From VRUE01 sp963730315 (GTDB lineage: Bacteria; Actinomycetota; Thermoleophilia; Solirubrobacterales; 70-9): a DNA stretch of 64,000 nt. The stretch's first letter is position 1, and every line of letters starts with the position of its first letter. Position numbers and translations under genes: made by a program. The notes under the pieces were generated by a model. The model made no database searches and had not been told where the DNA came from. It worked only from the letters and a program-made list of their open reading frames with translations. The DNA lies in contig CAVSRD010000007.1 in assembly GCA_963730315.1 (NCBI GenBank), positions 62,001 to 126,000 on the forward strand, read 5' to 3'. Positions 41,140-50,962 of the stretch are shown here, piece by piece.

Positions 41140-42078
41140 GTGGCGCCCGCGCTCTCCTACTGCGTCGTGAACACGAACGGCCGCGAGCAGCTGCTCGCCT
41201 GCCTCGAGGCGATCGAGCGCACCCACCCGGCCGGCGTCGAGCGCGAGGTTCTCGTTCTCGACAACGCCTCACGCGACGGCTCGGCCGAGGCGGTGCGGGC
41301 GCTCGGCGGCGACATCCGCCTGATCGCCCTCGAGCGGCGGGCCGGCAAGGCCGAGAACGACTCGACCTTGCTGCGCGAAGCCGGCGGCCGCTACTGCCTG
41401 CTGCTCAACGAGGACTCCGAGTTGCGCCCGGGCGCCGCCGCCGCGCTGGTCGCAGCGCTCGATTCCGATCCCCGCGCCGCCGCCGCCGGCGCACAGCTGC
41501 TCGACTCCGGCGGCAGGCCGGTGCCCTGCGCCTGGCGCTTCCCGGAGGTCGGCACGGCCCTGGCCGGGGCCCTCTTCCTGCACCGCCTGCTCACCGTGCA
41601 GAGCAGGGGAGCGCGCACCAGGCCGGTCGATTGGGCGCAATCGAGCGCCCTGCTGGTCCGCCGTGAGGCTGCCGCAGAGGTCGGCTACCTCGACCCCGAC
41701 TTCTTCGTCTACTACGACGAGTGCGATTTCTGCAAGCGGCTGGCCGACGCCGGCTGGCGCACCCTCTTCGTCCCCACCGCCGAGGCGGTCCACCACGACC
41801 AGCTCTCCACCGATCTTGCCGGCGGCCTGCCCAGGATCGTCGAATTCCACCGCAACCGCGACCGCTACATGCGCAAGCACCATTCCCGGCCGGCCGCCCT
41901 CGCGGTCCGCCTGCTCACCGCCTGGGCCTACGCGGTGCGCTCCCTCGCCGCCACCGTCCTCCCCAGCCAGCCGGCCCGCATCTACCGCGCCCACGCCCGC
42001 CAGGCCCTCTCCCCCGGCCGCGGCGAGAGTCTGCGGGATCGCGCAGCACGGGCCGGCGCCAAGAGCCCATCCTGGTAG
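41140..42078 (+). CDS. Glycosyltransferase, family 2 (rhamnosyltransferase-like)
   Basis: 312 residues from the GTG at 41140; a GTG at 41131 or an ATG at 41083 are alternatives, the last overlapping the divergent gene. Motifs: LSYCVVNTNGREQLL (nucleotide-binding start), EVLVLDNASRDGSAE, LLLNEDSELRPG (metal DxE/D) and FFVYYDECDFCKRL (acceptor-side). This resembles WbbL-type rhamnosyl- or galactofuranosyl-transferases. It is the only plus-strand gene in the polysaccharide block and ends convergently with the flippase in a 12-bp palindrome. Confidence 0.9.
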   Translation: MAPALSYCVVNTNGREQLLACLEAIERTHPAGVEREVLVLDNASRDGSAEAVRALGGDIRLIALERRAGKAENDSTLLREAGGRYCLLLNEDSELRPGAAAALVAALDSDPRAAAAGAQLLDSGGRPVPCAWRFPEVGTALAGALFLHRLLTVQSRGARTRPVDWAQSSALLVRREAAAEVGYLDPDFFVYYDECDFCKRLADAGWRTLFVPTAEAVHHDQLSTDLAGGLPRIVEFHRNRDRYMRKHHSRPAALAVRLLTAWAYAVRSLAATVLPSQPARIYRAHARQALSPGRGESLRDRAARAGAKSPSW

Positions 42079-42087
42079 GGGCCCCTA
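42076..42087. other. Perfect palindrome joining two convergent stop codons
   Basis: TAGGGGCCCCTA is a perfect 12-bp palindrome whose first three bases are the GT2 stop and whose last three are the opposite-strand flippase stop. It is too short for a good hairpin terminator but has the mirror-symmetric layout also seen at 8313-8339. Confidence 0.6.
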
Positions 42088-43626
42088 GAGGCGCGAGTCC
42101 TCGTCGAGGATCTCCGCCTCGAAGGCCTCGGGGACGGTGCCGGGCACGCCGGCCGGTTCCCTACCGATCGCGCGCAGGCTGAGGATCAGCTCGCCGGGGT
42201 GGCGCAGCCGCGCCAGCCAGCCGCGCTCCTCGCTGGTGAAGAAGCCGCTGGCGAGGAGGACGAGGGGGTAGGCGAGCCAGAGGGCGGCCCGGGCGGCGAG
42301 GCCGCCGAAGCCGGCGGTTGGCAGCAGCAGCTCGCCGGCGGCCACCAGGGCGATGGAGACCAGCACGATCCGGACCAGCCGCCCCCATTCGTAGGGAACC
42401 GGGAAGAGGCGCTGGGTGAACAGGTACATCAGCGCCGTCACCACCAGGTAGGAGGCGACCAGGGCGAGGCCGGCACCGACGATGCCGAGCGGCGGCACTA
42501 GGGCGATGTTGAGAGCGAGGTTCACGACCAGCGCCGCGGCCGTCGCCGGGAAGTTGAGCTCGGTGCGGCCGGTCCTGCCGAGGATCACCAGCAGCACCAT
42601 GTAGAGGGCGTAGAGGGTGACGCCGGTGGCGATCAGGCCGATCGCTTCGTAGGAGCCGAAGAACTCGGGCGCCGCCAGCGCCCGCACGATCCAGCGCGAG
42701 AACAGCCACATGCCGGCGACGACGAAGGCGCAGCCGGCGACGAACCAGGTGACGATCGCCGCGTAGGCGCGCCGGGCCTCGCCATCGTCGCGGATCGAGT
42801 AGGCGAGCGGCGGCCAGGCGAGCTGGAAGCCGCGGACCAGCACGTTGACGGCCTGCGCGAACTTGACCGCCAGCGAGTACAGCCCGGCCTCGGCCAGGCC
42901 GGCGGCGCGGACGATGACGATCCGGTCGACGAAGTTGAGCAGGTAGAGCGACAGCTCGGCCGGCATCGTCGGTAGCCCAAAGCGCATCATCCGCCGCAGC
43001 AGGGGCAGGTCGAGGCGCAGCGAGAGGCGCCTGCGGTGGACGACGACAAGGGCCAGCACGACGACGGCGCCGCTCGCGTAGCTGCCGAGCAGCAGGCCGC
43101 GCGCCCCCTCCCCCTCGCCGACCACAAGCACCACGGTCAACCCGATCGCCGCCAGCACGTTGAGCAGCGTGGTGACGAAGAAGGCGCGTGCTCGCTCCTC
43201 GAGCCGGAACAGGGTGAGCAGGTACTCGACCATGGTCAGCACCCAGAGGCCGCCGATCGAGATCCTCGCCAGATCGGGCGCGGAGCGGTCCAGCAGCGCT
43301 TCGGAGATCGGCCCGGCGAAGGGAAGCGCGATCAGCGCCGCGGCAGTGGAGAACCAGAAGAGCGCCGCGAAGGAGCTGGCGACGACCCGGGCCGGATCCT
43401 CGTCGTCCTTGTAGTAGAAGCGCAGCAGCGCCTCGATCGTGCCGAGGCGGACGACGATGCTCGCCGAGACGACCGCGGCGAACATCACCTCGGCGGCGCC
43501 GTAGTCGGCAGGGGTCAGGTAGCGCGTGTAGAGCGGCAGCAGGGCTACCGCGATAAGCTTCGAGAGGATGCTCGCCGCGGTGTAGGCGGCACCGGTCGTC
43601 GCGAGGCGGCGGAGGTAGCCCGACAC
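42085..43626 (-). CDS. Lipid-linked oligosaccharide flippase (Wzx/MATE-MOP superfamily)
   Basis: 513 residues from the GTG at 43624-43626 (start chosen at SGYLRRLATTGAAYTAASI, the normal family N-terminus). About 12-14 transmembrane helices with the family's opening (LSKLIAVALLPLYTRYLTPADYGAAEV, in parts). Wzx proteins move undecaprenyl-linked repeat units across the membrane. The Arg/Asp in GYLRRL and YLTPADYG are conserved in the superfamily. Follows the ligase/polymerase by 10 nt in one operon. Confidence 0.92.
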   Translation of the reverse strand: MSGYLRRLATTGAAYTAASILSKLIAVALLPLYTRYLTPADYGAAEVMFAAVVSASIVVRLGTIEALLRFYYKDDEDPARVVASSFAALFWFSTAAALIALPFAGPISEALLDRSAPDLARISIGGLWVLTMVEYLLTLFRLEERARAFFVTTLLNVLAAIGLTVVLVVGEGEGARGLLLGSYASGAVVVLALVVVHRRRLSLRLDLPLLRRMMRFGLPTMPAELSLYLLNFVDRIVIVRAAGLAEAGLYSLAVKFAQAVNVLVRGFQLAWPPLAYSIRDDGEARRAYAAIVTWFVAGCAFVVAGMWLFSRWIVRALAAPEFFGSYEAIGLIATGVTLYALYMVLLVILGRTGRTELNFPATAAALVVNLALNIALVPPLGIVGAGLALVASYLVVTALMYLFTQRLFPVPYEWGRLVRIVLVSIALVAAGELLLPTAGFGGLAARAALWLAYPLVLLASGFFTSEERGWLARLRHPGELILSLRAIGREPAGVPGTVPEAFEAEILDEDSRL

Positions 43627-43636
43627 GCCGTCGAGC

Positions 43637-45130
43637 CTACGTTTCGGTGCGGACCGGGGCCGCCGCCAGGGACGCTCCGGCCGCCAGAAGAACCCAGGTG
43701 ATCGGGTCCTCGTAGAAGCCGGCGTAGGCCATCGTGTGAACGAGGAGGGCGACGAAGGCGGCGAGGACGGCTGCGCGGCCAACGGTTTGGCGCGCCGCGC
43801 CTGGCGGGGGTGGGGCGAACAGGCCGGACGCCATCGTCCACAACGCGACTGCCAGCAGGGCTGCGTAGGCGGCAAGGCCGATTACGCCCTGCTCGGCCGC
43901 CAAAGTGATCGGCTCGGTGTGGGAGACGGACACGGGAGCTTCCGTGGTTGCGATGTGCTCGCGGTATGCGGCGGGGAAGCTGCCGGCCCCGTAGCCCCAG
44001 ACCGGGCGCTGTGCGAACAGGTCGACGCCGCCGGAGACGAGGTTGGCGCGGCCGCCCGTGTCGACGTTTATGCGGTCCGGGCTGAGCTTCGAGGAACCGC
44101 CGGCAAAGAGGACTACGACAGCGCCGAGCACGACGACGACCCCGACCGCACCCGCCGTCCAGCGCCAGCGCCAGCGCAGGGCCGCCAAGACCGCAAGGCC
44201 CGCAAGCAAGGCGGCGAAGCTGGACTGCGAGAAGGTCGGCACCAAGCCGATCCAGAGGACCGCCACCAGGCCGGTCAGCAGCGCCAGGGCACGCCGTTCC
44301 CTCGCCCACAGCAGTGTCGCCATCGCGATCACCACCACCAGGGCCAGGTAGCGCCCGTAGATGTTCGGATCCCAGAAGATCGAGTTGACGCGGAAGTAGG
44401 TGTGGAAGTCGTTAGACCGGATGACTTGGGAGTTCCAGAAAAGGTCGCGGGACAGGTACTCGACCGAGCCGACGATCACGAACGCCACCGCCTCCAAAGC
44501 GACCACCCACAACACAAGGACCAGCAGCCTTCGAGTCCAAGCGACGTCGCGCAGCAGCCCGTAGACCAGCGAGAACGGCACGAAGAAGAAGCAGACGTTC
44601 TGCAAGCTCTTCGAGAAGTCCGGGGAGTACAGGGTCTGGAGCGCGTAGAGGAGGACCACGGTGGCCAGGACGAGAGGCAGCAGGCGCGCTGGTCCTGCCG
44701 GCGGTGGGGAGGTCTCCGCCGGTCGGCTGACGGTCCAATCTCCAAGCGCCACAGAGAGCACTCCTCCGGCAATTACGAGATAGAGCGGGACGAGGAGGTT
44801 GGCGGTGTCGCCGCCGGCGTGCAGGGGGACGCGGAACGGGAGGGCGGCGACGATCGCCAGCGGCAGGACGATCGGCCAGCGGCGGAACACGTAGGCGAGG
44901 GTGATCGCGGCGGCGAGGGCCGCGAGCGCGAGCCCGGCCAGCCGTGCCGGCGTGTCCCGCAGGTCGACGATCTGCGGGGAGTGCCACTGGTCGCCGAGGA
45001 TCAGCAGCGGGAAGAGGACGAGGGCGGCAAGCATCGCCGCGGCCCGCGCCCGACCCGCGGGCAGCAGGATCGATGCCGCCGCGCAAGCGGCCGCAACTAC
45101 GACCCCGAGGCCGGAGAGGACGCCGCTCAC
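43637..45130 (-). CDS. O-antigen ligase/polymerase family protein (Wzy/WaaL-like)
   Basis: 497 residues from the GTG at 45128-45130 (GGAGGG 10 nt upstream); the ATG at 45169 is an alternative. About 11 transmembrane segments, a large extracytoplasmic loop (~residues 330-400) with RANLVSGGVDLFAQRPVWGYGAGSF (parts: RANLVSGGVDLF, PVWGYGAGSF) and the conserved Wzy_C pattern VSHTEPITLAAEQGVIG, where His and Glu act on the lipid-linked sugar. It either polymerises repeat units or ligates them to the acceptor. It overlaps nothing and lies between the flippase and a small secreted protein. Confidence 0.88.
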   Translation of the reverse strand: MSGVLSGLGVVVAAACAAASILLPAGRARAAAMLAALVLFPLLILGDQWHSPQIVDLRDTPARLAGLALAALAAAITLAYVFRRWPIVLPLAIVAALPFRVPLHAGGDTANLLVPLYLVIAGGVLSVALGDWTVSRPAETSPPPAGPARLLPLVLATVVLLYALQTLYSPDFSKSLQNVCFFFVPFSLVYGLLRDVAWTRRLLVLVLWVVALEAVAFVIVGSVEYLSRDLFWNSQVIRSNDFHTYFRVNSIFWDPNIYGRYLALVVVIAMATLLWARERRALALLTGLVAVLWIGLVPTFSQSSFAALLAGLAVLAALRWRWRWTAGAVGVVVVLGAVVVLFAGGSSKLSPDRINVDTGGRANLVSGGVDLFAQRPVWGYGAGSFPAAYREHIATTEAPVSVSHTEPITLAAEQGVIGLAAYAALLAVALWTMASGLFAPPPPGAARQTVGRAAVLAAFVALLVHTMAYAGFYEDPITWVLLAAGASLAAAPVRTET

Positions 45131-45194
45131 GGCGCAGCGCCCTCCGCCTCTGGCGCTTTCCTCTCGCATAGCGAGACAAAGGCGCCACAGCTCC

Positions 45195-45656
45195 TCATTT
45201 CGAGCACCTCCGGGTCGGCCTGCGCGGCGCCCGGTGCAGGCGCATCGCGCCGCCGGGGACGAGAGTGCGTTCCTCGCCGAGCAGCTTGACGCGCAGCTTG
45301 TAGCGGCCCGGCGGGGCGCTGCCCCGGCCGCGGGAGCGCCCGTCCCAGTAGAAGGTGAAGAACGTGTAGCGCTTCAGGTAGACGTCGCGGGCGAGGGTGA
45401 CGACCAGCTTGCCCCCTGGCTTCACCACTTGCACGTCGGCCCGGTCGGAGACCGTCACCCGGAAACGGATGCGGATGCGGTCGAAGCGGCAGTCGCGGTT
45501 CGGCGTGAAGGCGCGGCTCGCCTGGGTGCCGAAGGTGACGCGGTCGAGCACGAGCGGGTCCCGCTTCAGCCGCTGCGACCAGGCGAACGCGGAGACCGTG
45601 GCGGCGACCAGCAGCGCGAAGACGAGCGCGGCGAAGCTAGCCGGTCGACGAGGCAT
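45195..45656 (-). CDS. Small anchored or secreted beta-domain protein in the polysaccharide locus
   Basis: 153 residues. One N-terminal helix (MPRRPASFAALVFALLVAATV) functions as signal-anchor. The remainder resembles FlgD-type/Ig-like beta-sandwiches: RIRIRFRVTVSDRADVQV, YTFFTFYWDGR and GRYKLRVKLLG (the NG-R-Y-x-hydrophobic end strand of that fold). Three Cys residues, two flanking the domain. No enzymatic motif. Its start overlaps the end of the LytR_C gene by 20 nt. Confidence 0.72.
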   Translation of the reverse strand: MPRRPASFAALVFALLVAATVSAFAWSQRLKRDPLVLDRVTFGTQASRAFTPNRDCRFDRIRIRFRVTVSDRADVQVVKPGGKLVVTLARDVYLKRYTFFTFYWDGRSRGRGSAPPGRYKLRVKLLGEERTLVPGGAMRLHRAPRRPTRRCSK

Positions 45657-46437
45657 TGTCCTCGCCGATTACGACCGCGACCGGCGCTCCCGCCGACACC
45701 GAGGAGATCTCCGAGGTCATCGGCTGCACCCGCGAGATCGACAGCGCCGCCGCCACCCGATGCGCCTCGCGGCCGTCGCCGCGCCTGAACATGACGACGC
45801 TTTCGGCGAAGCTCGAGCTGCTGTTGGTGACGGCCCCCAGCTGAAAGCCGTGCTTCTCCACTTTGTCGCCGAAGGTGGCCGCCAACCCGGGTACGGCGGT
45901 CCCGTTGAGCACCGAGACCTCGATTTCGCTCGGCTTGGCCGCGTGGGCACTGCGCTTGCCCCCCTTGCCGCCGCCGTCGCCGCCGGACCCGTGCAACGTA
46001 GCGTAAGCGACCCCGCCGACGGCCAGCGCCAGGATGACGAAGATCGCCGCCAGGTAGCGCGGCTGGCCGAGCCGGGCGGCAAGCCCGTCGCCGCTGTTGA
46101 CCGCGCCGCTCCCGCCCGAGAAGCGCTCGCGCAGCCGCTCGCCGCGCGTCAGTTCGGGCAGGCCGGCCTCGCGGCGCTCGCGGCGGCGCTCGCGCTCGTC
46201 CGCGGCGCGGCGCTCGGCCTCGCGCGCCTCCTCCAGCTTGCGCATCTCCTCGGCCCTCTCCTGGGCAGCTTCCGAGGTCGCCTCCTTTCGCTCGGCGTCG
46301 CGCTCCGGCGCCGAGCCGGCCCACTCGCGCAGGCGCCGGATGTCCCGCCCCTGCGCGAACGAGAGCAGCGCGAGCAGGGCTAGGCCGAGGAACGCGACCA
46401 AGCCCGCGAAGGCTCCGATTTCCTTGATCAGCTCCAA
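45637..46437 (-). CDS. LytR_C-domain membrane protein
   Basis: 266 residues from a TTG at 46435-46437. First helix (~7-28, GLVAFLGLALLALLSFAQG), then a highly charged coiled-coil (~50-115, with repeated E/R-A-x-x-E-R), second helix (~128-150) and a LytR C-terminal domain from ~170 (IEVSVLNGTAVPGLAATFGDKV; quoted in part). LytR_C normally follows the LCP catalytic domain that attaches polymers to peptidoglycan; here there is no LCP domain, so it may guide an LCP enzyme encoded elsewhere or sense the wall. Confidence 0.88.
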   Translation of the reverse strand: MELIKEIGAFAGLVAFLGLALLALLSFAQGRDIRRLREWAGSAPERDAERKEATSEAAQERAEEMRKLEEAREAERRAADERERRRERREAGLPELTRGERLRERFSGGSGAVNSGDGLAARLGQPRYLAAIFVILALAVGGVAYATLHGSGGDGGGKGGKRSAHAAKPSEIEVSVLNGTAVPGLAATFGDKVEKHGFQLGAVTNSSSSFAESVVMFRRGDGREAHRVAAALSISRVQPMTSEISSVSAGAPVAVVIGEDNASSTG

Positions 46438-46490
46438 AGGATTGGCTGCGAGAGGCTATCCGTTGAGGCCGTCACGGGACCGCGACGGCT

Positions 46491-48365
46491 CTAGCCGACC
46501 GCCGCCGCGTCCCCGCCCTGCGCGGTGATCAGCTCGACGACCCGCTCGGCCAGATTCGCCTCGTCGCCGGCCATCACCAGGTGCTCGAGCGAGTTCAGCA
46601 TCGCCTCGACCCAGTCCGGATCGAGCGGCGTCGCCCGCACCGCCCGCTCGATCCGCTTGGCGGCGGTCGGCTGCGACTCCTCGCCGACCCCGAACAGCTC
46701 CTCGCGCAGCTTCTCGCCCGGCCGCGGCTGGGTGAACTCGATCGCGATCTCGGCCCCCGGGTCGTAGCCGGCGAGGCGGATCATGTTGCGGGCGAGGTCG
46801 ACGATCTTCACCGGCACGCCCATGTCGAGGACGAAGACCTCGCCCCGCCCGGCGCCGATGTCGCCGGCGCGGATCACCAGCTGCACGGCCTCGGGGATCG
46901 TCATGAAGTAGCGGCTCATCTCCGGGTGGGTGACGGTGACCGGCCCGCCGCGCTCGATCTGGCTGCGGAAGATCGGCACCACGCTGCCCGAGGAGGCGAG
47001 CACATTGCCGAAGCGGACGCTGGCGAATCGGGTGCCGGGGTGTTTGTGCCCGGCCGCCTCGACGATCCACTCGGCCAGCGCCTTGGAAGCGCCCATCACC
47101 GTCTGCGGGTTGACAGCCTTGTCGGTCGAGACCAGCACGAAGCGCTCCACCTGCGAAGCGGCCGCCGTCTCGGCGGCGATCCGGGTGGCGATCGCGTTGT
47201 TGCGCACCGCCTCCAGCGGGTTGGCCTCCATCAGCGGCACGTGCTTGTAGGCGGCGGCGTGGAAGACGACGCCGGGCTTGAAGCGCTGCATCGTCTCCAG
47301 CATCCGGTGCGGCTCCTTGCAGTCGGCGAGCACCGCCTCGACGTTGCTGAAGTGGCGCTCCTCGACCATCTCGCGCTCGATCTCGAACAGGTTGTCCTCG
47401 GCGTGGTCGAGCATCACCAGCAGCCGCGGGCCGACCCGGGCGATCTGCCTGCACAGCTCGGAGCCGATCGAGCCGCCGGCGCCGGTGACCAAAACGATCC
47501 GGTCGCGCAGGTAGGCGCCGACGCGGTCCAGCTCGACGACGATCGGGTCGCGGCCGAGCACGTCCTCGACCTGCACGTCGCGCAGCTGCTTGCTGAGCTG
47601 GACGCCGCCGCGCAGTAGCTCGAACACGGTCGGCAGGGTGCGGACGCGGATCTCGCGCTCGCGGCAGGCGGCGACGACCTTTGCGCGCAGGGTCCCCGGG
47701 GCGGAGGGGATCGCGATCACCACCTCGTCGGGCTCGGTCTCGTCGAGGATCGTCTCTATCTGCTCGGTTGTCCCCAGCACCTTGAGGCCGAGCATCCGCA
47801 TCCCCCGCTTGCGCGCGTCGTCGTCGACGAAGCCGATCGCGGTCGCGCCGAGCGCGGGGTTGAGCTGCGTCTCGCGGACGACCATCTGGCCGCCCGAGCC
47901 GGCACCGATCACCAGCACCTCGTGCTTCGGCAGGCGGTGGCCGTGGCTGGGGCGCTCGACGATCAGCCGCACCGCCAGCCGGGCACCGGCGACGAACAGC
48001 AGGGTGAGGAGGAAGTCCATCACCTCGACCGAGCGCGGGACCGTGTGGTGGAACGGCTTGAAGACCGCGAAGACGACGATCAGCATCGCGCTGGCGACGG
48101 CGACGGCGCGGACGATCGCGAAGAAGTCGCGGCCGCTGACGTAGCGCCACCACTTCTGGTAGAGGCCGAAGGCCGCGAAGACGGCGACCTTGCCGACGGC
48201 GACGAAGGCGACCGCTTGGAGGAAGAGGACCTCGTAGCGGTGGGGCAGGCCTTCGTCGAGGAAGCGGAGCCGGAACGCCAGGTAGAAGGCGAGCGAGACG
48301 AGCAGCGCGTCGGCGACGACCTGGAGCAGCCGGTTTCGGTAGACGGGGTGGTTCAACCGGTGCAT
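46491..48365 (-). CDS. Nucleoside-diphosphate-sugar epimerase/dehydratase, CapD/FlaA1/WbpM type
   Basis: 624 residues. Four N-terminal helices (~12-110) precede a Rossmann region (VLVIGAGSGGQMVVRETQL) and then the catalytic NAD domain: VTGAGGSIGSELCRQI, HAAAYKHVPLME, STDKAVNPQTVMGASKALAEW (Met-x3-Lys in place of Tyr-x3-Lys, as in WbpM/FlaA1). It makes UDP-4-keto-6-deoxy or related HexNAc sugars, matching the WbpA-type dehydrogenase elsewhere in the window. Longest gene of the block; transcribed toward the LytR_C gene. Confidence 0.95.
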   Translation of the reverse strand: MHRLNHPVYRNRLLQVVADALLVSLAFYLAFRLRFLDEGLPHRYEVLFLQAVAFVAVGKVAVFAAFGLYQKWWRYVSGRDFFAIVRAVAVASAMLIVVFAVFKPFHHTVPRSVEVMDFLLTLLFVAGARLAVRLIVERPSHGHRLPKHEVLVIGAGSGGQMVVRETQLNPALGATAIGFVDDDARKRGMRMLGLKVLGTTEQIETILDETEPDEVVIAIPSAPGTLRAKVVAACREREIRVRTLPTVFELLRGGVQLSKQLRDVQVEDVLGRDPIVVELDRVGAYLRDRIVLVTGAGGSIGSELCRQIARVGPRLLVMLDHAEDNLFEIEREMVEERHFSNVEAVLADCKEPHRMLETMQRFKPGVVFHAAAYKHVPLMEANPLEAVRNNAIATRIAAETAAASQVERFVLVSTDKAVNPQTVMGASKALAEWIVEAAGHKHPGTRFASVRFGNVLASSGSVVPIFRSQIERGGPVTVTHPEMSRYFMTIPEAVQLVIRAGDIGAGRGEVFVLDMGVPVKIVDLARNMIRLAGYDPGAEIAIEFTQPRPGEKLREELFGVGEESQPTAAKRIERAVRATPLDPDWVEAMLNSLEHLVMAGDEANLAERVVELITAQGGDAAAVG

Positions 48366-48404
48366 GGGAGCGGCCCGAGTTTAGATGGTGATCGGCATCC
48401 CGCC

Positions 48405-48410
48405 TACAAT
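48405..48410 (+). promoter_or_regulatory. -10 box of the dedA gene
   Basis: TACAAT, 13 nt before the ATG at 48424; an imperfect -35 TTTAGA lies about 19 nt further upstream. It faces away from the CapD-type gene (start at 48365). Confidence 0.45.
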
Positions 48411-48423
48411 CTCGGCTTCGCGC

Positions 48424-49110
48424 ATGCTGATCGTCCTCGCCAGCCTCAGCGACAAGATCGTCGAACCGATCGTCGACCTCGCGACCGAATTCATCGGCTC
48501 GGCCGGGGTGGCCGGCGTCTTCGTGCTGATGACGCTGGAGTCGGCTTGCATCCCGGTGCCGAGCGAGGCGATCATGCTGTTTGCCGGCTTCAGTGTCTCG
48601 AAAGGGGAACTGACGCTGTTCGCGATCGTCGCCGCCGGCGTGCTCGGCAACCTCGCCGGATCGTGGATCGCCTACGCCGTCGGCTACTTCGCCCGCCTCG
48701 ACCTGCTCGAACGCAACCGCCTGATCCACGTCAGCCCCAAGCACCTGAAATGGGCCGACGACTGGTTCAAGCGCTACGGCGACGCGACTGTCTTCTTCAC
48801 CCGGATGCTGCCGATCATCCGCACCTTCATCTCGCTGCCGGCCGGCGTCGCGAAGATGCCGTTCTGGCGCTTCACGGTCTTCACCCTCGCCGGCAGCGTT
48901 CCCTGGGTGCTGATGCTGGCGCTGATCGGGCGCGGCGTCGGCGACAACTGGGAACAGTGGCGGCACAACCTCGGCTACCTCGACTACGCGGTCCTGGCCG
49001 CGGTCGTCGCCGGCATCGTCTACCTGCTGATCCGCAGGAGGCGACGCAACCGGGCCGGGCCGGGCCGGTCGGGCGAGGAGCCGGGCGTCGAGGCCGAGGC
49101 GACCCGCTGA
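48424..49110 (+). CDS. DedA family membrane protein
   Basis: 228 residues from the ATG at 48424. DedA signatures: LMTLESACIPVPSEAIMLFAG (E and P-x-P-x-E motif), GNLAGSWIAYAVGYFA and FFTRMLPIIRTFISLPAGVAKM (R-x3-P-x2-R; quoted in parts). DedA proteins act as scramblases for phosphatidylethanolamine or undecaprenyl phosphate; the latter fits the next gene. Stop overlaps the uppP start CTG by 4 nt. Confidence 0.94.
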   Translation: MLIVLASLSDKIVEPIVDLATEFIGSAGVAGVFVLMTLESACIPVPSEAIMLFAGFSVSKGELTLFAIVAAGVLGNLAGSWIAYAVGYFARLDLLERNRLIHVSPKHLKWADDWFKRYGDATVFFTRMLPIIRTFISLPAGVAKMPFWRFTVFTLAGSVPWVLMLALIGRGVGDNWEQWRHNLGYLDYAVLAAVVAGIVYLLIRRRRRNRAGPGRSGEEPGVEAEATR

Positions 49111-49915
49111 GCGGCGCGTCCGACGGCGGGATTTCGGCTCGGCGGGCGCTGGCGCTGGGGATCGTCCAGGGCCCGGCGGAGCTGCTGCCGGTCTCCAGCT
49201 CGGCCCACATCGTGCTGCTGCCCTGGCTCGCCGGCTGGGACTGGGCGGTGCTCGACCCGGAGATGCGCAAGAGCTTCGAGGTGGCGCTGCACGCCGGCGC
49301 CGCGGCGGCGCTGCTGATCGGCCAGCGGCAGACGATCGCCGCCGAGCTGCGCTCCTTCGACGGCCGGCGGGCGCTCGTCCTCGGCCTCTCCTTCCTGCCC
49401 GCCGCGGTGGTCGGATACACGCTGGAGCGACCGATCGAGCGGCGGCTGGGCGGCCCGCGGGCAACCGCGATCGGCCTGCTGGCCGGCTCGGCGGCGATGC
49501 TCGCAGCCGACACCCGGCCGCAGCGGCGCGGGGGCGGCGACGCGACCGCGGGGGACGGCCTGGCGCTGGGAATCGCCCAGGCGGCGGCGCTGGCCCCCGG
49601 CGTATCGCGCAACGGCGTCACCCTGGCGGCGGCCCGCTGGCGCCGTTTCTCCCGCGACCAGTCGAACCTGCTCTCGCGCACGATCGCCCTGCCGATCATC
49701 GTCGGCGCGACGGCCCTCAAGGGCGCCAGGCTCTGGCGACGCGGCGCGGCGCCCTCGCTGCGCCGCTCGATGGCGATCGGCGCGGGTGCGTCCTTCGCCT
49801 CCACCCTCGCCTCCCAGCGCCTGATCCGGCTGGTCGAGCGCGACCGCGCGCTGTGGCCCTACGCGGCGTACCGGGCCGCCCTGGCGACCGCGGTCTTGGT
49901 CAAGCTGCGAAGGCG

Positions 49916-49919
<4 letters not shown>
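49107..49919 (+). CDS. uppP: Undecaprenyl-diphosphatase (BacA/UppP)
   Basis: 270 residues. Diagnostic motifs: GIVQGPAELLPVSSSAHIV (E and the SSSAH motif) and the second conserved PGVSRNGVTL, with hydrophobic helices throughout. It converts undecaprenyl diphosphate to the monophosphate carrier used by peptidoglycan and polysaccharide assembly. No ATG, GTG or TTG lies in frame near the expected N-terminus (ISARRALALGIVQG); the CTG at 49107, overlapping the dedA stop as CTGA with GAGG 7 nt upstream, is the best start. A purM gene follows with an ATGA overlap. Confidence 0.88.
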
Positions 49920-50923
<1,004 letters not shown>

Positions 50924-50962
50924 GCGGGATACCGCGATGCGATAGAGAACCTCTATGGCTGC

